Positions 45,331-58,581 of a stretch of DNA of 64,000 nt are shown here, one piece after another. Origin of the DNA: Lineus longissimus (lineage: Eukaryota > Nemertea > Pilidiophora > Heteronemertea > Lineidae); the NCBI RefSeq assembly GCF_910592395.1, contig NC_088323.1, positions 16,107,501-16,171,500 on the forward strand, written 5' to 3'. Position 1 is the stretch's first letter; every line of letters starts with the position of its first letter. The notes below the pieces were generated by a model. That model was not told the origin of the DNA and did no database searches. It saw only the letters and a program-made list of their open reading frames with translations. The position numbers and the translations under genes are program-made.

Positions 45331-47169
45331 CTGAGTCTCGTACTTGATTTTGTGGTTGATGAGAAAAGGTAGTTGTCTACCGGTTAAGTTGTCTCTGAGG
45401 TCATTTTTACGTTTTTGGCGATGTCTCTTGGGCATGCAACATTGCATTCGCGTGGAGGAAACATGCCTCTTTAACCTTCTTTAATCAGAGCGTACCTGAC
45501 TAATCTTCAAGGAATAAACTAGGTTATACAAAAAAAGATTATGTGAGGTTACTTTTCCTTTTGAATGAGTCCCATAAAAGCAAAAATAGCTGTGATCAAT
45601 ATGGATTGTTTCCGCTTCGTTTATTTGTTTTTGTTATTGTGCAATAGGCTATTTTCATTTGCAACACTTCAGCAAACGATTAAGTTTAATCAGGTGTAAT
45701 CGGTTACCAATCAAACTCGGACCATAGTAACAATGCTTGCCTTATAGTTTTGGATTTCTGTAGTTAGCCATGGAGGTCTTGGTCGAATTGATAAAAGGGA
45801 TCAAACTTCTATGTAGCACCACACTCAGAACATCAAAACAATCATGGGCGAATTATCAACTGAGGTATGAGGGTTGGTTAATGACCAGCAAGACCCAATT
45901 GAACCAGCCCGGCTGCAGAAGTGTAGCAAAATATAAACGCCTAACGCATAATGAGACCAAACTATAAACAGGTAACAAATCGTATTTGTCACAAGTGACC
46001 GAAGTTTGTTGTATCGATAATTGATATTCAACGAGTAATTTTCAATCAAAGTATATCATGTTTGTCATGTCACTCAGTACCGGGTAATCGACGAGTTGAG
46101 GATAGTATTCGATATTCAATAAACAATTGTCATTGTTGACATCGGCACGCCATTTGTCTCTTACTGCAGGAAATCGATTCGGTGGGTAAATATGGCGATT
46201 GGTTTATGGGGCAATAAAATGTCATAAGTGGAAACCCGAGTCCCATTGAATCGTGATGTGCATTAGAATGGGGCAGAACCAGTTACAGGTATTGCACAGA
46301 CCAATCAGAGGCATGGATAGGCTGTCAGGCGGCGTTAGTGCCCCATTTGTGCAGACAGGAGAAGTCAAGAGAAATACTCATTGACGTTCTTTAGAAACAG
46401 CAAAACGAAATACCAGGCTCCATTCTCCACAGCAGACATGATATTCAGGCATATTCTCTCTGCCAGTTTTAGCTTTCATGTTCTGCACCATTTCATTGTT
46501 CACAAGAAAACACATTTCACACAAAGGATCTGCACATGATGGACAGATGCATCATTTCAACAGATCAGCATCGACATAAATTCCACAGCTTAAAGTAATG
46601 CAAAGCAATCTCCTTTCGTGATCCTCAAACATTCATAACCATCAGATCATCCCTTGCAGATTACGCCATATACAACTAAATCTTCCCAGCTTCTTCGCGT
46701 TTCAACAATTGTTGCTGAAACATAATTTCCTCCCCAAGCGAGAAGGTCGAGAGAAACACTTCCGAAATGCTCCTAAGACGGTAACGAAACACTATGCTAA
46801 TATCATATCAAGACTCTAGAAGAAACGTATCCTGATCTGGCCGCGACATTCGTGGGCGTCCACGATACAAAGAACCTTCCCACCTTGCACGGATGGCAGG
46901 CGAAGTCCTCATGGTATTACCAGTGTTGGATCAGACCAGATCGGACTCAAAGGTTTCTTTTTGGATCAGGGTTGGCGTCTGTGTCTTCCAGCTTACTTGT
47001 ACGAAATCAGGTCTCAGATGATGGTAGGATTCGGCAAGTTACAGTTATGGAGCGAAGGTCATTGCGTATTATTTGGTAATGATGGTGGACCTTTTTTGGA
47101 GTAAATTGATCTTTATTTTGGGATCAAAAAATGATTTTGATTTCGACAACGAAAACTAATGGCTCGAAA
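45331..47169. other. Unassigned stretch
   Basis: No recognisable gene in about 1.8 kb. A 75-codon open frame at 46852-47079 has no known motif. Confidence 0.4.
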
Positions 47170-47605
47170 CTGGGTGTGGCTGTTACGTAGTAAGTTTAGC
47201 TGCCACAATGCGGGGTATGGCTGTTACAATGAGTACAGCCGTTACAATTGTTGGTCTAGTTGTTACGATGGTAGATATAGCTGATGAAATGGTGGGTATA
47301 TATCTCTTTCAATGCTGGGTACTGCTGTTAGGATGATGGGTATAGTTGTTATAAAGGTTGGTGCGGTAGCTGTTACAATGGTGGGAATAGCTCTATCACT
47401 AGTGGGTTCAGTTGTTATTGTGTTGGGACTAGCTCTCACAATGGCCGGTACAGCCGTACACCGGTGAGTATATAGCGGCTACAATGGTGGGTACAGCTGT
47501 CGCAGCGGTCGATATAGTTGTTAAAATGCTTGGTACAGGTGTAACACTGGTGTGTATAGCTGTTGCCATGCTGGGTATAGCTGTTACATCGGTGAGTATG
47601 TGGGC
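47170..47605 (+). repeat. Degenerate ~21-bp minisatellite
   Basis: About 20 imperfect units of the type GGTATAGCTGTTACAATGGTG run through 436 bp, with units such as GTACAGCCGTTACAATTGTTG. The minus strand reads H/Y/C-rich peptide repeats over part of the array, an effect of the near multiple-of-three period. It is ordinary decayed satellite DNA. Confidence 0.85.
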
Positions 47606-47901
47606 GTAGAATGCAAAGTAGATGCCCCCACCTACAATAAAAGTGACGGCGAAGTCCCAATGGTACTGGCGGTGTATTACCAGGCGTGAGCAGACTTCGC
47701 CAAAGGTTGTTAGTGGCCTCGAAAGGATGAGTTCATTGGGAGTTAGGATAGCCGCCTGAGAAGTCTGGGTCTAAATGAAACCTGATATATGATATCTATT
47801 CGGTGGAGGTCTCGGAATTACTGATTTGTATTAGTGTTTGATTATCATACGTGAGTAGACTCGGGAGAAGGTTTTTAGGGACGCGATATGTACATTTGGG
47901 G

Positions 47902-48097
47902 CATTACGGTTTTTTGCCCAATCAACCCCTGAAAGCTTTCGCTGGGTCAATGTTATCAAGACTTGCCCTGACAACCCTTTGATAAGACAGAAGAAGAATG
48001 GATATTTTGGCCTAGGTGCGAGCGGGCTTGAGGGCAATAGAGTGCATTGAGATAGGCCAGAATTCTTTTAACACCCAGGAAAGGGCCAAACGTAATG
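47902..48097 (-). mobile_element. MITE-A copy 13, single core, both TIRs
   Basis: Both termini are clear: CATTACGGTTTTTTGCCC at the left and GGGCCAAACGTAATG at the right (inverted). The inside is short: hairpin (AACCCCTGAAAGC...GCTGGGTC), CCTGACAACCCTTTGATAAG, and a core with the TTTGTTTAAAG part deleted. This copy gives the cleanest view of the inverted ends. Confidence 0.92.
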
Positions 48098-50272
48098 AAG
48101 TTGGACTATACCCCAGTTCACGACAAAATGGCAGTGTCAATTTCCTGTGAAATTCATTATAGCCTCAGTGAAGATGCTCGTATCGTGTCTGCCAACATCA
48201 ATTCTGCTCCAAGACGTTTGGAATAATCACAGGCGCGTGAAGATACCAGAATCATATCGATTGATCAGCAAACAATTAATAAATTGTTACCGCCTTCAAA
48301 AGAGTTCACTTATCACATTTACATGTATGTGTGAAAGTTATTTGCATGTTATATGGAAGTCTGTGGGGGCTGACTGATGAGATTCATTTCAGTATTTTCA
48401 TGCGCCTGTGACAGCATAGGTTTAATGGGAATATATGTTGACAGAAAACTTCGATCAACTCGGAAAATGATTTACATATAAATATGTTAAATTGTTCCCC
48501 TCATAAACTAGAGCTCACTCATGTGGCTACGACATCAGAGCTACATTAGGAAATAAACTACATTACATGCTTCTTGTGATGCATCTTTGCGCATAGCATT
48601 TTTGAAATTCACATGACTTTATTAAAGAAATAAAATTTTAATGAATAAATCCACCAAAAAATAGTTTTTATTTTCGCGAATCGTTTTTTTGGCGAAATTC
48701 GCAAATATGAAACTTTGCAAAATTTAAGTTTTTTTACAATACACGCTTCGTCAAAAAAAAGTCTGAACCATTCTGACGCATTCTGGCTTATTCAAAACAT
48801 CAGGGAATTATAAGTACAAATTCATAAAACTTTATAAATCAGCTGAGTTTATCCCTTACTTTTTTATGCATTTATCTAAGTGATAAATTTTCTAACTTAG
48901 TTTGCAGGAGTTAAACATATATCTCAAGGGACGCATGGGATATTTTTGAATTGATGCTTGGAATTGAACTGACAGAAATCAATTGTTCAAAGTGGCCAGA
49001 CGGTTTAATGGATCAGACGATCTGCGCATGCGCAAAAGCCCTGGCAGGTCTCTTGTACTTTATCATTCTCGACTGCTTCTTCGTCACTGAACTAATCAAT
49101 ACTATTCAAGGAATAGATATCGAACTTGAGGTATCAGTTTTCCCGCCTAATACTGCGAGGGCGGAGATGAATTGTAGACCAAGACCGAGAACGCGGCCGA
49201 GGTTTCGAAGTGACAACTCAACCCGAGCGGTATTTCATAAGCCAACCAATACCGCCAATGAGGTAATATTTTCTGAAATCTAAACAATGACGGAATAAAC
49301 ATAAATGTTTCGCTAAATAAAAGACGCTATCTCCTTGTTTCTTATAAATACACAAAGCACTTCAATCACCATGACAACTCCTCTTTTTAGTTCGAAAAAA
49401 AAATTCTCAAATGAATGTCGGTTTGTGCAACATCCGCTCAAAAGAAAGATATACCATTGATTAATAGAGACGCCAGTTGCTATTTGAAGCTAAACTTCCT
49501 TTTGGTTGCTAAATGCCATCAGCATTCTTCACGTCGTTGATATGCAAAATCTCAGAGCCAAATTCTCAAAAACCAAAAGACAATTTTTTTTCTCTTCCCA
49601 TGCATATTGATGAAATTGAAAAATATCAAAGTTTATTGCAGTGTAAAGTTTTGAACGAATAAACCTGTCCGTTTAAGCAATCGATATTGCTAGCTTCACC
49701 GGATCCTGTACAGGTGGCCATCTTTCCGAACGCATTACCGGTATAATATTACATTCACAAAAACAATATCTCCATTATTGCTGGTGAATTATTTACGCTG
49801 GTTATTAGGATCGAGAAATGGCGTTTTTCTAGACGGCCAATGTCAACCGCAGAGGGGGGGATATGGGGTGGTCATCATGTCGATGGAATGCGGTTGCTAG
49901 TCTTGCCAAATTCAAGTAAAACTGACATTTTATGTAATTATTGAGATGAAATGTTTCACCTGGTGGTGACGCATTCTCCACCACTTCAGTGATAATCTGA
50001 AGTGAGCTATGTCATGTTTTTCCTCGGGCAACCAGGAGCCCAAACTATGATGTATTCTAACGGTGTACATATTCTGTATGTGGTCATTAAAACAGAGTTG
50101 AATGTCATCAATCTTCCATCAAATTTTGTATTACTGGGTATTTATATCTTACCAGACTGAACTTCTTTTCTTGCAACGAAATTTAAGAGAGGAGTGTTTC
50201 CCTCGTTTGCATGCATTTGGCAAACCGAGTAGTCTAGTTCCTCATAGCACGATGATCTCTGGGTTCACAGTC
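48098..50272. other. Unassigned A+T-rich stretch
   Basis: About 2.2 kb, locally very A+T-rich (48.4-48.9 kb). A 110-codon frame (48951-49283) starts at a non-ATG codon and includes a hydrophobic run (LAGLLYFIILDCFFV) and an R/P-rich stretch. No family is recognised. Confidence 0.35.
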
Positions 50273-50416
50273 GGTATTGGTTCTCTCACCAAATACCATC
50301 GCTCGGGTGGAGCTGTTATTTCGCGTCATCGAAGGCCAAAGCCCTGGAGAGGCACCTTCGGTTTTGGTCTACATTTTAGCTCCACCCTCGCTTGGTTCGG
50401 TGAAACAACCAATACC
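50273..50416. repeat. Inverted repeat, ~40-bp arms
   Basis: The left arm 50273-50314 begins GGTATTGGTT and ends GGTGGAGCT. The right arm 50378-50416 is its imperfect reverse complement, AGCTCCACC...AACCAATACC. The loop is about 63 bp. The outermost 10 bp and inner 9 bp pair perfectly. It could be a fold-back MITE or a structured non-coding element. A 113-codon frame crosses it. Confidence 0.7.
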
Positions 50417-50734
50417 TCCAGTTTGGTATCATCAATTCCTTGAATGCAACCCACAAACCAACTACTACAGATTTGTAATGCAAGTATCATTTCCCGATCC
50501 CCAATGCTGAAAGATATCTTGAATGATGTGTGATATTCACCCTATAGTACCAACATGTACCCATCCACCTCAACCACTCGAGAGTGCAGTCTTCCAGTCG
50601 GAATGATAATCATGTATCAACGACAAGCATATTGCTTTTATTGCTGTGATAATGCCCCGCATTATACTGGGTGTTAAAAAACCAGAAGCACATTTTCACC
50701 GCTCGCAGACTCGTACTATACACCCTGGACGAAA

Positions 50735-50860
50735 AAGTCTCGAGAAGATTTTTTAAAGATTAGTTAAGAAATTATTCCGTTTCGTATACATGTACAATCT
50801 CGTAAAGCATTAAAGAAAAAGAATATCAAACCACTGATACTGGTGATTTGATCTGCGTGT
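50735..50860 (+). repeat. Repeat C copy 2
   Basis: It shows the family order: GATTTTTTAAAGATTAGTTAAG, ATTCCGTTTCG (shared with copy 3), TATACATGTACAATC, then TATCAAACCACTGATACTGG (compare copy 1). More diverged than copies 1 and 3. Confidence 0.5.
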
Positions 50861-53800
50861 TGTTGGAGTATATGGTTGTCCGCATTTTAAGGCTACACCC
50901 TTTGATAAACTTTATGTCAAATGTTATGAGCAGCTCAAGATGGTTATAGCAAGAGTTACTGAGACATCAAACTGACAGATAGCCTTGTTAGCCAGTTTCA
51001 TAGCTAAAATCAACAACAGACCAATGGTAGACACTATTATCTCATTGGCACTTTAACTGCATTCAATCCTGATATCTTCAATGTGACTAAGAAAAAAGCT
51101 CTTCTCGAGACCCAAGAAACCAGACCGTCGCGTTGTCAACAAAGACGAATGCACTCGGGCCAGATCAGCCCAATGATGCTCACGTACCAACGACAGACAC
51201 ATCGATATTCACCACTGTCATAATGCCCCATATTCATATATCGAATGGGAATCATCTCCTTATAACATTTCCACAGTACATCCGCGATTACCTTCTTATC
51301 GACTCAATGACTCGCGCCAATCTTGAGATCGTATGAGTGCGGGATGTAGAGAATAATGACCAATTGTGAGAATATATGTAGTTGCTTTCTGGGTCTGACG
51401 CCTTCTGGTCTTGGTTACTGTGAAGTATAGTGACAGGCAAGACTCGTAATTGTTGTAATCACAGGAAGGCGATGATGTTTCTTAGACGGTAGGGCGTAAT
51501 AGGTGTCAGGGGTGACGCCGAGGTCCCGGGAGCGCCGTAACTGTCAGATCAGGGAATGTTACTGCGGCTATAATGATGAGAGACGGCTTGAATGGAAGTG
51601 GTCAATGGATAGTTGTTGTTGTTGGTGTTGTTGATTTGTTTTCCGGCGCTCACTTTGGTCGCGTTTGTTTACACATTTCTAGAAACGGTGGCACTGTATA
51701 TTCAATATTGACGTCATTAGGAGAGAAGAATATCATTGTTTTTAAAACAGTATACGCGTCCCAAAACCGCCGTATAAACTGCTATCACATAAAGGTGAAC
51801 GTTATGGTTGACATCGGCCTTAAATGTTATCATGACGTCAGAGAGGGGAACTTTTTCATAGTAAGCCGGGGAATTATTGGAAAGGGGAATTAGATAAATA
51901 GTTTAGGTACAGCCACTGGTCGATGAGGATCACTACATTATAGAATAGAAGAGATATCAACATTGTAACCTCAACCTCTTAGGCCAGGGTGGTGAATCTC
52001 TCAAAAGGCACAGAAGAGATAGACATGTCTAAAACACTGCGGATAATATTCACTGTCAAATGATCCGATTATTACCAGTTTCCCATGGCAATTATGTTTG
52101 GAAATCTCTCCCTTTTCGCGCTACACTACCCCATTTCCAATTATAGCACCACACAATTTCTCCTCATACTTTTACACACGTCAGTTGAACACTTTTCAAA
52201 GGGCACAAGAAGCGATCGGCTTGTCTCAACCACTGGAGGCAATATGTATTCCTGTAATCGAGACGACAGTTGTCTCTAATCAAGCATCCTCCGCCGCTAG
52301 CCTCGACCGATACCAAAGGCTTTCGGTTCTCTCCCTCATACTGTTGATGTGAACGCGACATGTGGGAAACGGTCAGCACGGGAAAATTGGCGATGTTGTC
52401 ATTCAATTTGCCGATGGCGTCACGAGGACTACTTTGTCCTTCATACTGATGCAAGAATATATACGAATAAAGGCGCTCTCCATCTGCGGCGTATTCGGAT
52501 AACGCCAAGGAAATGCTCAGGATAAGACGGTTGGACCTACAATTATTCCTTACAGACAGAGATGAGCAATAAACCGCAAAGTCTTCGCTGGCGCAATAGC
52601 TTGCGCATAGTATCTGAGCAAGCGCAAGTAGAATATCCAATCCATCAAGTCACTTCCCCTAAGCCAGCCCGATCATATATGAAGGATTTTTCGGCCGGTA
52701 GGGAGCCTCATGTTTATTACTAGAAACGACATCACATGTGACGTCATCCGACTCACACCACCTGGCACGGTGCAGGGAATACAAACAGGCCATCGTTACA
52801 CTACCATCACTGCAATGCAAACATTAATCAGCAGTTGGAAATTGGATGGATTAGAAGGACAACACTACTGGCTTTCGAGAGTAAACTATTCATGTTGTCT
52901 TTAACAAGGGAATGCAGGGCGACAACCATTCAAAAATGCACATCGAAGACATTTGAGTTGATGTTGAACGAAATATGCAAACAAGGTGTGAAATTACCAA
53001 AGAAGCTTTGGTTTAGACATAATTGCGAGTACACTACTGGTATTGTTGCAGCAACGGCAAACGAGTTCTCGAAGTACCGCAACAGCTTGAAGTTCTCAAT
53101 TTCCCGATTATTTCACTGAATTCTTTATGAATAAAAAACGTGCATTCATTGAAGTCGACGACCCCCGCCCCTGTCCTTCAAAAGAACGATTCTTGATTGG
53201 ATAGCAATCATGATGGTTTAGTATATAACAGCGCGTGACTAATGGCACCAAAGCTCACTGAACGAGCACCCGCAACATATTGCACACGAAGAATATAACG
53301 AGCTAGAATGAAGACGCCGATCACTTTACCACAACTTGAACCTAAAGTTAACTAGTAAGTCAATTTCCTTGTAAAAAACTGCTTCATGCTTAAGGCCAGC
53401 CTGGTCAAACTAACGCAAGATCAATGACTCTAAACTTCTTGAGTCAGCGCCTGCAGCTCAAGGCAAGCTAAGCATCATACGAGCTAACTAGAATGCCCCC
53501 GAGATTTCGATCGACCATGCCATGAAACGTGCCGGAATGCTGCAGGCAGCATCACCCGATTGATCTCCGTCCCATCGATGTAATATGTAATGATATTACC
53601 GCTTCAAACGGCGCCCATCAATACTCCGCTACAAAACGCAAGAGTTTTTATCTCTAAATGTGTAATTCTATCTTGCGAGAGACTCGGTATCGCAGCAGTA
53701 GCGCCTGTTTTCTTGCCCGTTCTTGAAGGGAAAAGTGAAGTGAAATTGGTTTGAGTAGAAATTTCTCAGTCTTTTTAATCTTTACATCTGAAGGATTTTC

Positions 53801-54044
53801 TTTGTAGCCCGCAGGCATTTTTCTACGAGTGCTACTGATTTGGCGGAGAAAACCTTGTCAAATTAGTTCAGTTGAAATGTCTCAGCATTTCTTAATCAAT
53901 AAGTCTAAATGTCAGGGTTGCGTTTTTAAAAAAACACACGACTGGGTACTGTATTAAAGGAACATGACTGATGGAAAAATGCAAGCAGTATTTCTATATC
54001 GATGTACATTTACATGTAAGTAGTGTGTATTTATCTAATTGAAT
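50861..54044. other. Unassigned stretch with three CRE octamers
   Basis: No recognisable gene in about 3.2 kb. CRE octamers are at 51709-51716, 51833-51840 and 52739-52746. The longest non-repeat open frame in the window (158 codons, minus strand, 52164-52640) lies here. It begins at TTG, is cysteine/serine-rich and matches no family I recognise. Confidence 0.4.
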
Positions 54045-54074
54045 AATCTCAAATTCAAATTCAAATTTGAGATT
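54045..54074. repeat. Short perfect hairpin
   Basis: AATCTCAAATT and AATTTGAGATT form an 11-bp perfect inverted pair around an 8-nt loop, itself built of CAAATT words. It is A+T-rich and could extrude as a cruciform. No terminator-like T run follows directly. Confidence 0.75.
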
Positions 54075-54317
54075 TTAGACACGGAGTATGGCAACTTCCT
54101 TTTGAAATAGAAAAAACACAAGTTGTGAAAAACGGATTAGTCGGATAATTCCACTTCACGAATAACTTTTTTTGTGGAAAGCAAAATCGATCTTAATCCG
54201 GCACCTGTTCTTGATAAAACAGTCAGACGCAAGCATATTTGAGATGAATTTAAAAAAAAGTGAGACACGCTACAGGCAAATTCACATAGATCCCCACGAA
54301 AAAAAAAGAAACTAAAA

Positions 54318-54955
54318 TGCCACGCTTGGTAACAATTAACTAAGTTTTTGATACTGTTTCGTCTCTCAAGGCATTTCTCCTCTCGGTTGGCGGGATTTTA
54401 TCCCCTATCCCTCGAAGCACAGTTCAGACCAGACTAAGAGTAACTACAGTAGGAATCTCTTTATCGCCACGTTTGGCAATGATAAAGAATTGTTTGATAC
54501 CGTTTCGTCTCTCAAGGCATTATACAATTACTCTCGACAGTATACACGGTGGTATAGCGGGATTTTATCCACTGTGCCAGAGCTCAGACCTGACAAGGAG
54601 CAACTACAGTAAAGGCAACCACTAGAATAATCTTATCGCGACGCTTGGCAACGATTATTTTTTTGACGATGTTTCGTCTATAAAGGCAATCCTCTCAGTA
54701 TATCGGATTTCATCCATTTTGCCCTGTACAATGAAGCACAGCTAAAACCAGACAAGCAGTAGCCACAGTAGGAAACCGTTAGAATACTTATATAGTCTTT
54801 ATCGCCATGCTTGGCAATGATAAAGAATGTGTTTGATGCCGTTTTGTCTCTGAGGGCATTTCTCTATGGATAGCATGATTGTATCCAGTGTGCCTTGAAG
54901 CACAGCTCAGCTCAGAGAACGAGGAACTGTAGGACACCATTAGAATGATCCCCGC
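54318..54955 (+). repeat. ~170-bp tandem repeat, four units, each with a hairpin
   Basis: Four diverged units share TTTCGTCTCTCAAGGCAT (about 54357, 54503, 54673 and 54842), GGGATTTTATCC, AAGCACAG, AACTACAGTAGGA and a hairpin. The hairpin in two units is CTTTATC-GCCA-TGGC-GATAAAG (54459-54487 and 54797-54825). In a third the sequence differs but an alternative 7-bp pair, AATAATC/GATTATT (54626-54632 and 54653-54659), flanks the same loop. Unit lengths are about 146-170 bp. No open frame is conserved. Confidence 0.85.
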
Positions 54956-56743
54956 TGCTACTTTCCTCTTACAACTGCCAAGAGCACGCCGCCGCTAATG
55001 ACATCATATGGACATGTCGACAGTCGGTGATAAGATTACCCAATGGACATGTCTTGTTGTTAAGACAAAACTTGCCCTGTCTTCAGCTCGTGACATTTGG
55101 TGTCTCAAGTCACATGACCTTAATCCAAGGTCATTTTAGTTAGCCTCGACAACCGCCAAGCTATTCGATCGAGCCATCCTCCGGGGTGGCCCATCTGATG
55201 ACCCTCGGCCCAGCGCCATCGTGGAATCGGCATGGAGGGATATTTTTGAAGGGCAGCTAGCATAAGACATATGCCCTAAGGATCGGAATATCAATGAAAA
55301 TTTCAGCGAATACTACGAGATGGGCAACAGTGGTAGCTATCACGTGACGAGGTCGGCGCGATATCAATCCCATTACGATTCGCTCACTTAATGCCTGAAT
55401 GTCAATATCCTATGTCCAGCTAAACAAACATCAAAAATAGCAATTTTATCATTGTGCTGACCTTGTTTTTATTGGTGATGCGATGTTCGCTTCCTATGAT
55501 GTGAATTGGACCATCGCAGCTCAATACAATTGGTGCGGATGCAATGCTATCTTGAAATGAAATGCACTTGTGATTCTGAAGGTGACACGTTTTGCTAATA
55601 ACAATTAAACGCGAATATGCGAATAGCAGTTAGATATTATATCATAAATGATCCAAATTATTTGCTCCGACATGAAAAATCTGATGAAAACATATTTCTT
55701 GTCACCACTCGCCGCCTGACGGCGTTGCTCATACATTTGCTTCAAATTGCAAGTTTCAGCGAACTTGTATGCATAAAGGCACTGTCTTTTGAGTGGTTTT
55801 ATGTGACATCTTTATCACCTGTCATGTAAGAGGGACAGACAAAAGAAAGCAAGCCTAAATGCAATAACAGCATTTGGTTCAGATAAGTCAGGCACGAGAA
55901 ATCAGTTTTGTGCTCTCCAATATGGCTGACAGTGAAAACACTTTTTTTTCCTGGATGAGCCACCAGTGACCACAGTGAACACGAATGGTGGACCCCTTTA
56001 AGGTCATGCCCCAACAGGAATCCCATTATGTGAACACACAATTAAACTAATCGCTATTAGATAACTTAGGGAGGTTTCTGTGGAACGATAAACTGTTTAA
56101 TAAATTACTCACTGCCAGCTATCCAAGGCATTTGCGTCAATCATGCTAATAGTCTAGTGTATTGACAGACCGTTGTGGCAAAATAATGAAAATTAAAATG
56201 GCTTTTGGCGGAACAAGTGCTTCGAATACGTCAAGCGATGAATTGATAGCAAGGTTTAATACATGTTGAATATACCATCATCACCATCTGGTTCGGTTAC
56301 TTTTCGCGGAGTCGCCATGGCGGACGTGGCCATTGACATGAACGATGATTCCCATTACCGCGTTAGACATGTTAGAGAACACGAAACACGAAGAAATGGA
56401 TTGTCCCGCCATCAAACTGCTGGGCTGGAACTTCTTTACGATGCCCATTAACAGAACATACGCGCAGAGAGCACTTTGTGGAAGAGCAGTGGTCTTTAGT
56501 AATGCATGGGCGCCGACGTGTCGCAGGCTATAACGCATTCGCTCTACCAGCTGTCAGTCCAGAATCTTATACTATCAATCACGAGATCGTACTCTAGCTT
56601 ACATTCATCTCAACCGATAGTATTTCCAAGTGTCGGGTGTCGGTCATTGTACATCAACATGTTTTACGCTGATGGGTCTCGAAAGATTCCTAATGAAGAT
56701 CTCAGCAAAGACTTTTTAAGAATCACATTGGGAATTTTGACTT
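54956..56743. other. Unassigned stretch
   Basis: About 1.8 kb without a recognisable gene. Overlapping frames on both strands at 56.26-56.54 kb cancel one another and carry no motif. Confidence 0.4.
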
Positions 56744-56954
56744 CTATTATGTGTATTTACCCTTGCCAGTTTGGGCCCATCGAGCCCGATGGAAGCTGTT
56801 TCTTGGGGGGTCGATGTTGCCAGGATTCGCTCTAATAACCCGTTGATAAGACAGTAGAACAATGGGAATTTAGGCCTAGGTGTGAGTGACAATAGACCGT
56901 GTATTGGGAAGGCCTAAATTCTCCCATTTAGGTATGGGACAAAAGAGCGTAATG
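56744..56954 (-). mobile_element. MITE-A copy 14, single shortened core
   Basis: Left terminus CTATTATGTGTATTTACCC, AGTTTGGGCC border, hairpin GAAGCTGTTTCTTGGGGGGTCG, CTAATAACCCGTTGATAAG, and a core from which the GGGCTTTGTTTAAA part is deleted (GTGTGAGTGACAATAGACC). Right terminus GGGACAAAAGAGCGTAATG. Confidence 0.9.
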
Positions 56955-58581
56955 TTGGTATATAGTCATGTTCTGTCCATAGTTTTCCCGACACCATTGA
57001 CATTCAAGGCTAAGATTTGTCTTGATTGCACTGGGTGAAATCCGTTTAGTCCGCTTCATGAGAAATTCCTGGAAGATACAGAAGTCTTAGGAATGAATGA
57101 GCTCGCGGTTTGTAATTCTTCACGGCTGTCACCCGGAATGTCTCCCAACATCAATCACTATATCTCGACTTGAGGGTTTGATAGTCTTTTTAGAAGTATT
57201 GATATGTGGGGCAATAGAAGGACGATCTCTTCATTTGCTTAGGGTAAATATACTTCCCAAATGCCTATATAGTAATATTGTAGCATCGCTGACGACGGCC
57301 TGAAGGAATGGTTTTCGTAGGGTTAGTCAAAGAACATTTTGGCAGTGGTGACCTACTTTCGAGAATTTGGCAGAGATGCTGCAATTGAGCCAATATTTCT
57401 GACATTCAGGGCTGGGGTTGCTCGGTAGGAAAGTCGTACGCACGTAGAGTGGTTCCAAGGAGAAGAATATATGTTTTCTTAACGTTAGCACATTACATTC
57501 AGACTCCGTCAGCACTTAAACGCAGTACGCACTGCCGCGGAAATTACCAACACAAAATGCTGACGCAGAATGCTGAGGGTCAGCGTCGGAAAAGGAGTTC
57601 CACTATTGGCCAGGCAGACATAGAGCTACACGGTATACGGACACGCAGCGAACAATGGCTTCACAAAGGCTCATTGACCGTTCGGGGATCCTTGCTTGAC
57701 TGCCAACGAAAACCAATACCGCGCCAACCGACAACGAAGACGAATTTCATCACGACTGCAACTCAGCCTCTGAACAGGAAATACGCATCACACTACATCC
57801 TATTCTCGTAAATAACCATAAAGCAGCTCTTTAGTGGATAATTTACCTTAAATAAATATTCTCTTTGAACTCTAATGGTCCCCGAAACACCTGCCGTTCT
57901 TAGCTCTTATGGCGCGCGGTGTGATAACAATGATATAGGTTCGGAATACTCCAAGGTTGGACAGTAATTGCAACTGCCGCTCTCTCTTCATTCAATGGGC
58001 ATCTGTTGACTTCAGATCATTAAATACAAATAAAGGGTTTTTGAATATTGAGTGTAGGGTGTCCAGTAAAAGTGTGCTGACGATATACCTTGAGAGTCAT
58101 GCCGTCTTTTCTTTAAATGAGAAGAGAAAGACACGGTCGTGGCGTTGAAGCGTTTTGAAATAAATCATTCAGAAGACCCTGCGCCTATTTCCTAAATACC
58201 AACACCATTATACTTCGAGTCTTTCTAATCGGACAATGCAAATAACACTCCGTTGAATGTACTTCAGTATCAACGAGTCAATTTTTCCTCTCGCACTGTG
58301 TACAACGAAAGCTGTGTTATATCATATCACGGATTATTTCATCTTTTCCCGATAAATCCTGTTATCAAATAGCCCAGGAAAAAGAAGATATTTATAGCAT
58401 ATATGCCATCGGTTCGTTCCCATTGGATACATACTGATACATATTCTTCTTTTACCATTTTGTAACCCCAGAATCTCCGCTCAAGTTCATCCAGGCACGC
58501 CGAGTCAACCGTCAAGGAATAAAGCATATACGTCACATCCACATCTGTCAACAGTAAAACAAACAGTCTCAAGCGACCGAG
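56955..58581. other. Unassigned stretch
   Basis: No recognisable gene. A 120-codon plus-strand frame (57449-57811) is basic and has no known domain. A 90-codon minus-strand frame (58339-58611) likewise lacks motifs. Confidence 0.35.

Noticed and set aside
48951-49283. 110-codon frame with a hydrophobic segment as a small membrane protein
   Set aside because: It begins at a non-ATG codon, matches no family and has no promoter or neighbour evidence.
52164-52640. 158-codon minus-strand frame as a gene
   Set aside because: It begins at TTG, has no recognisable domain or splice context, and its composition looks like random translation.
57449-57811. 120-codon frame as a gene
   Set aside because: No recognisable motif, no ATG-context or splice support, and composition typical of chance frames.
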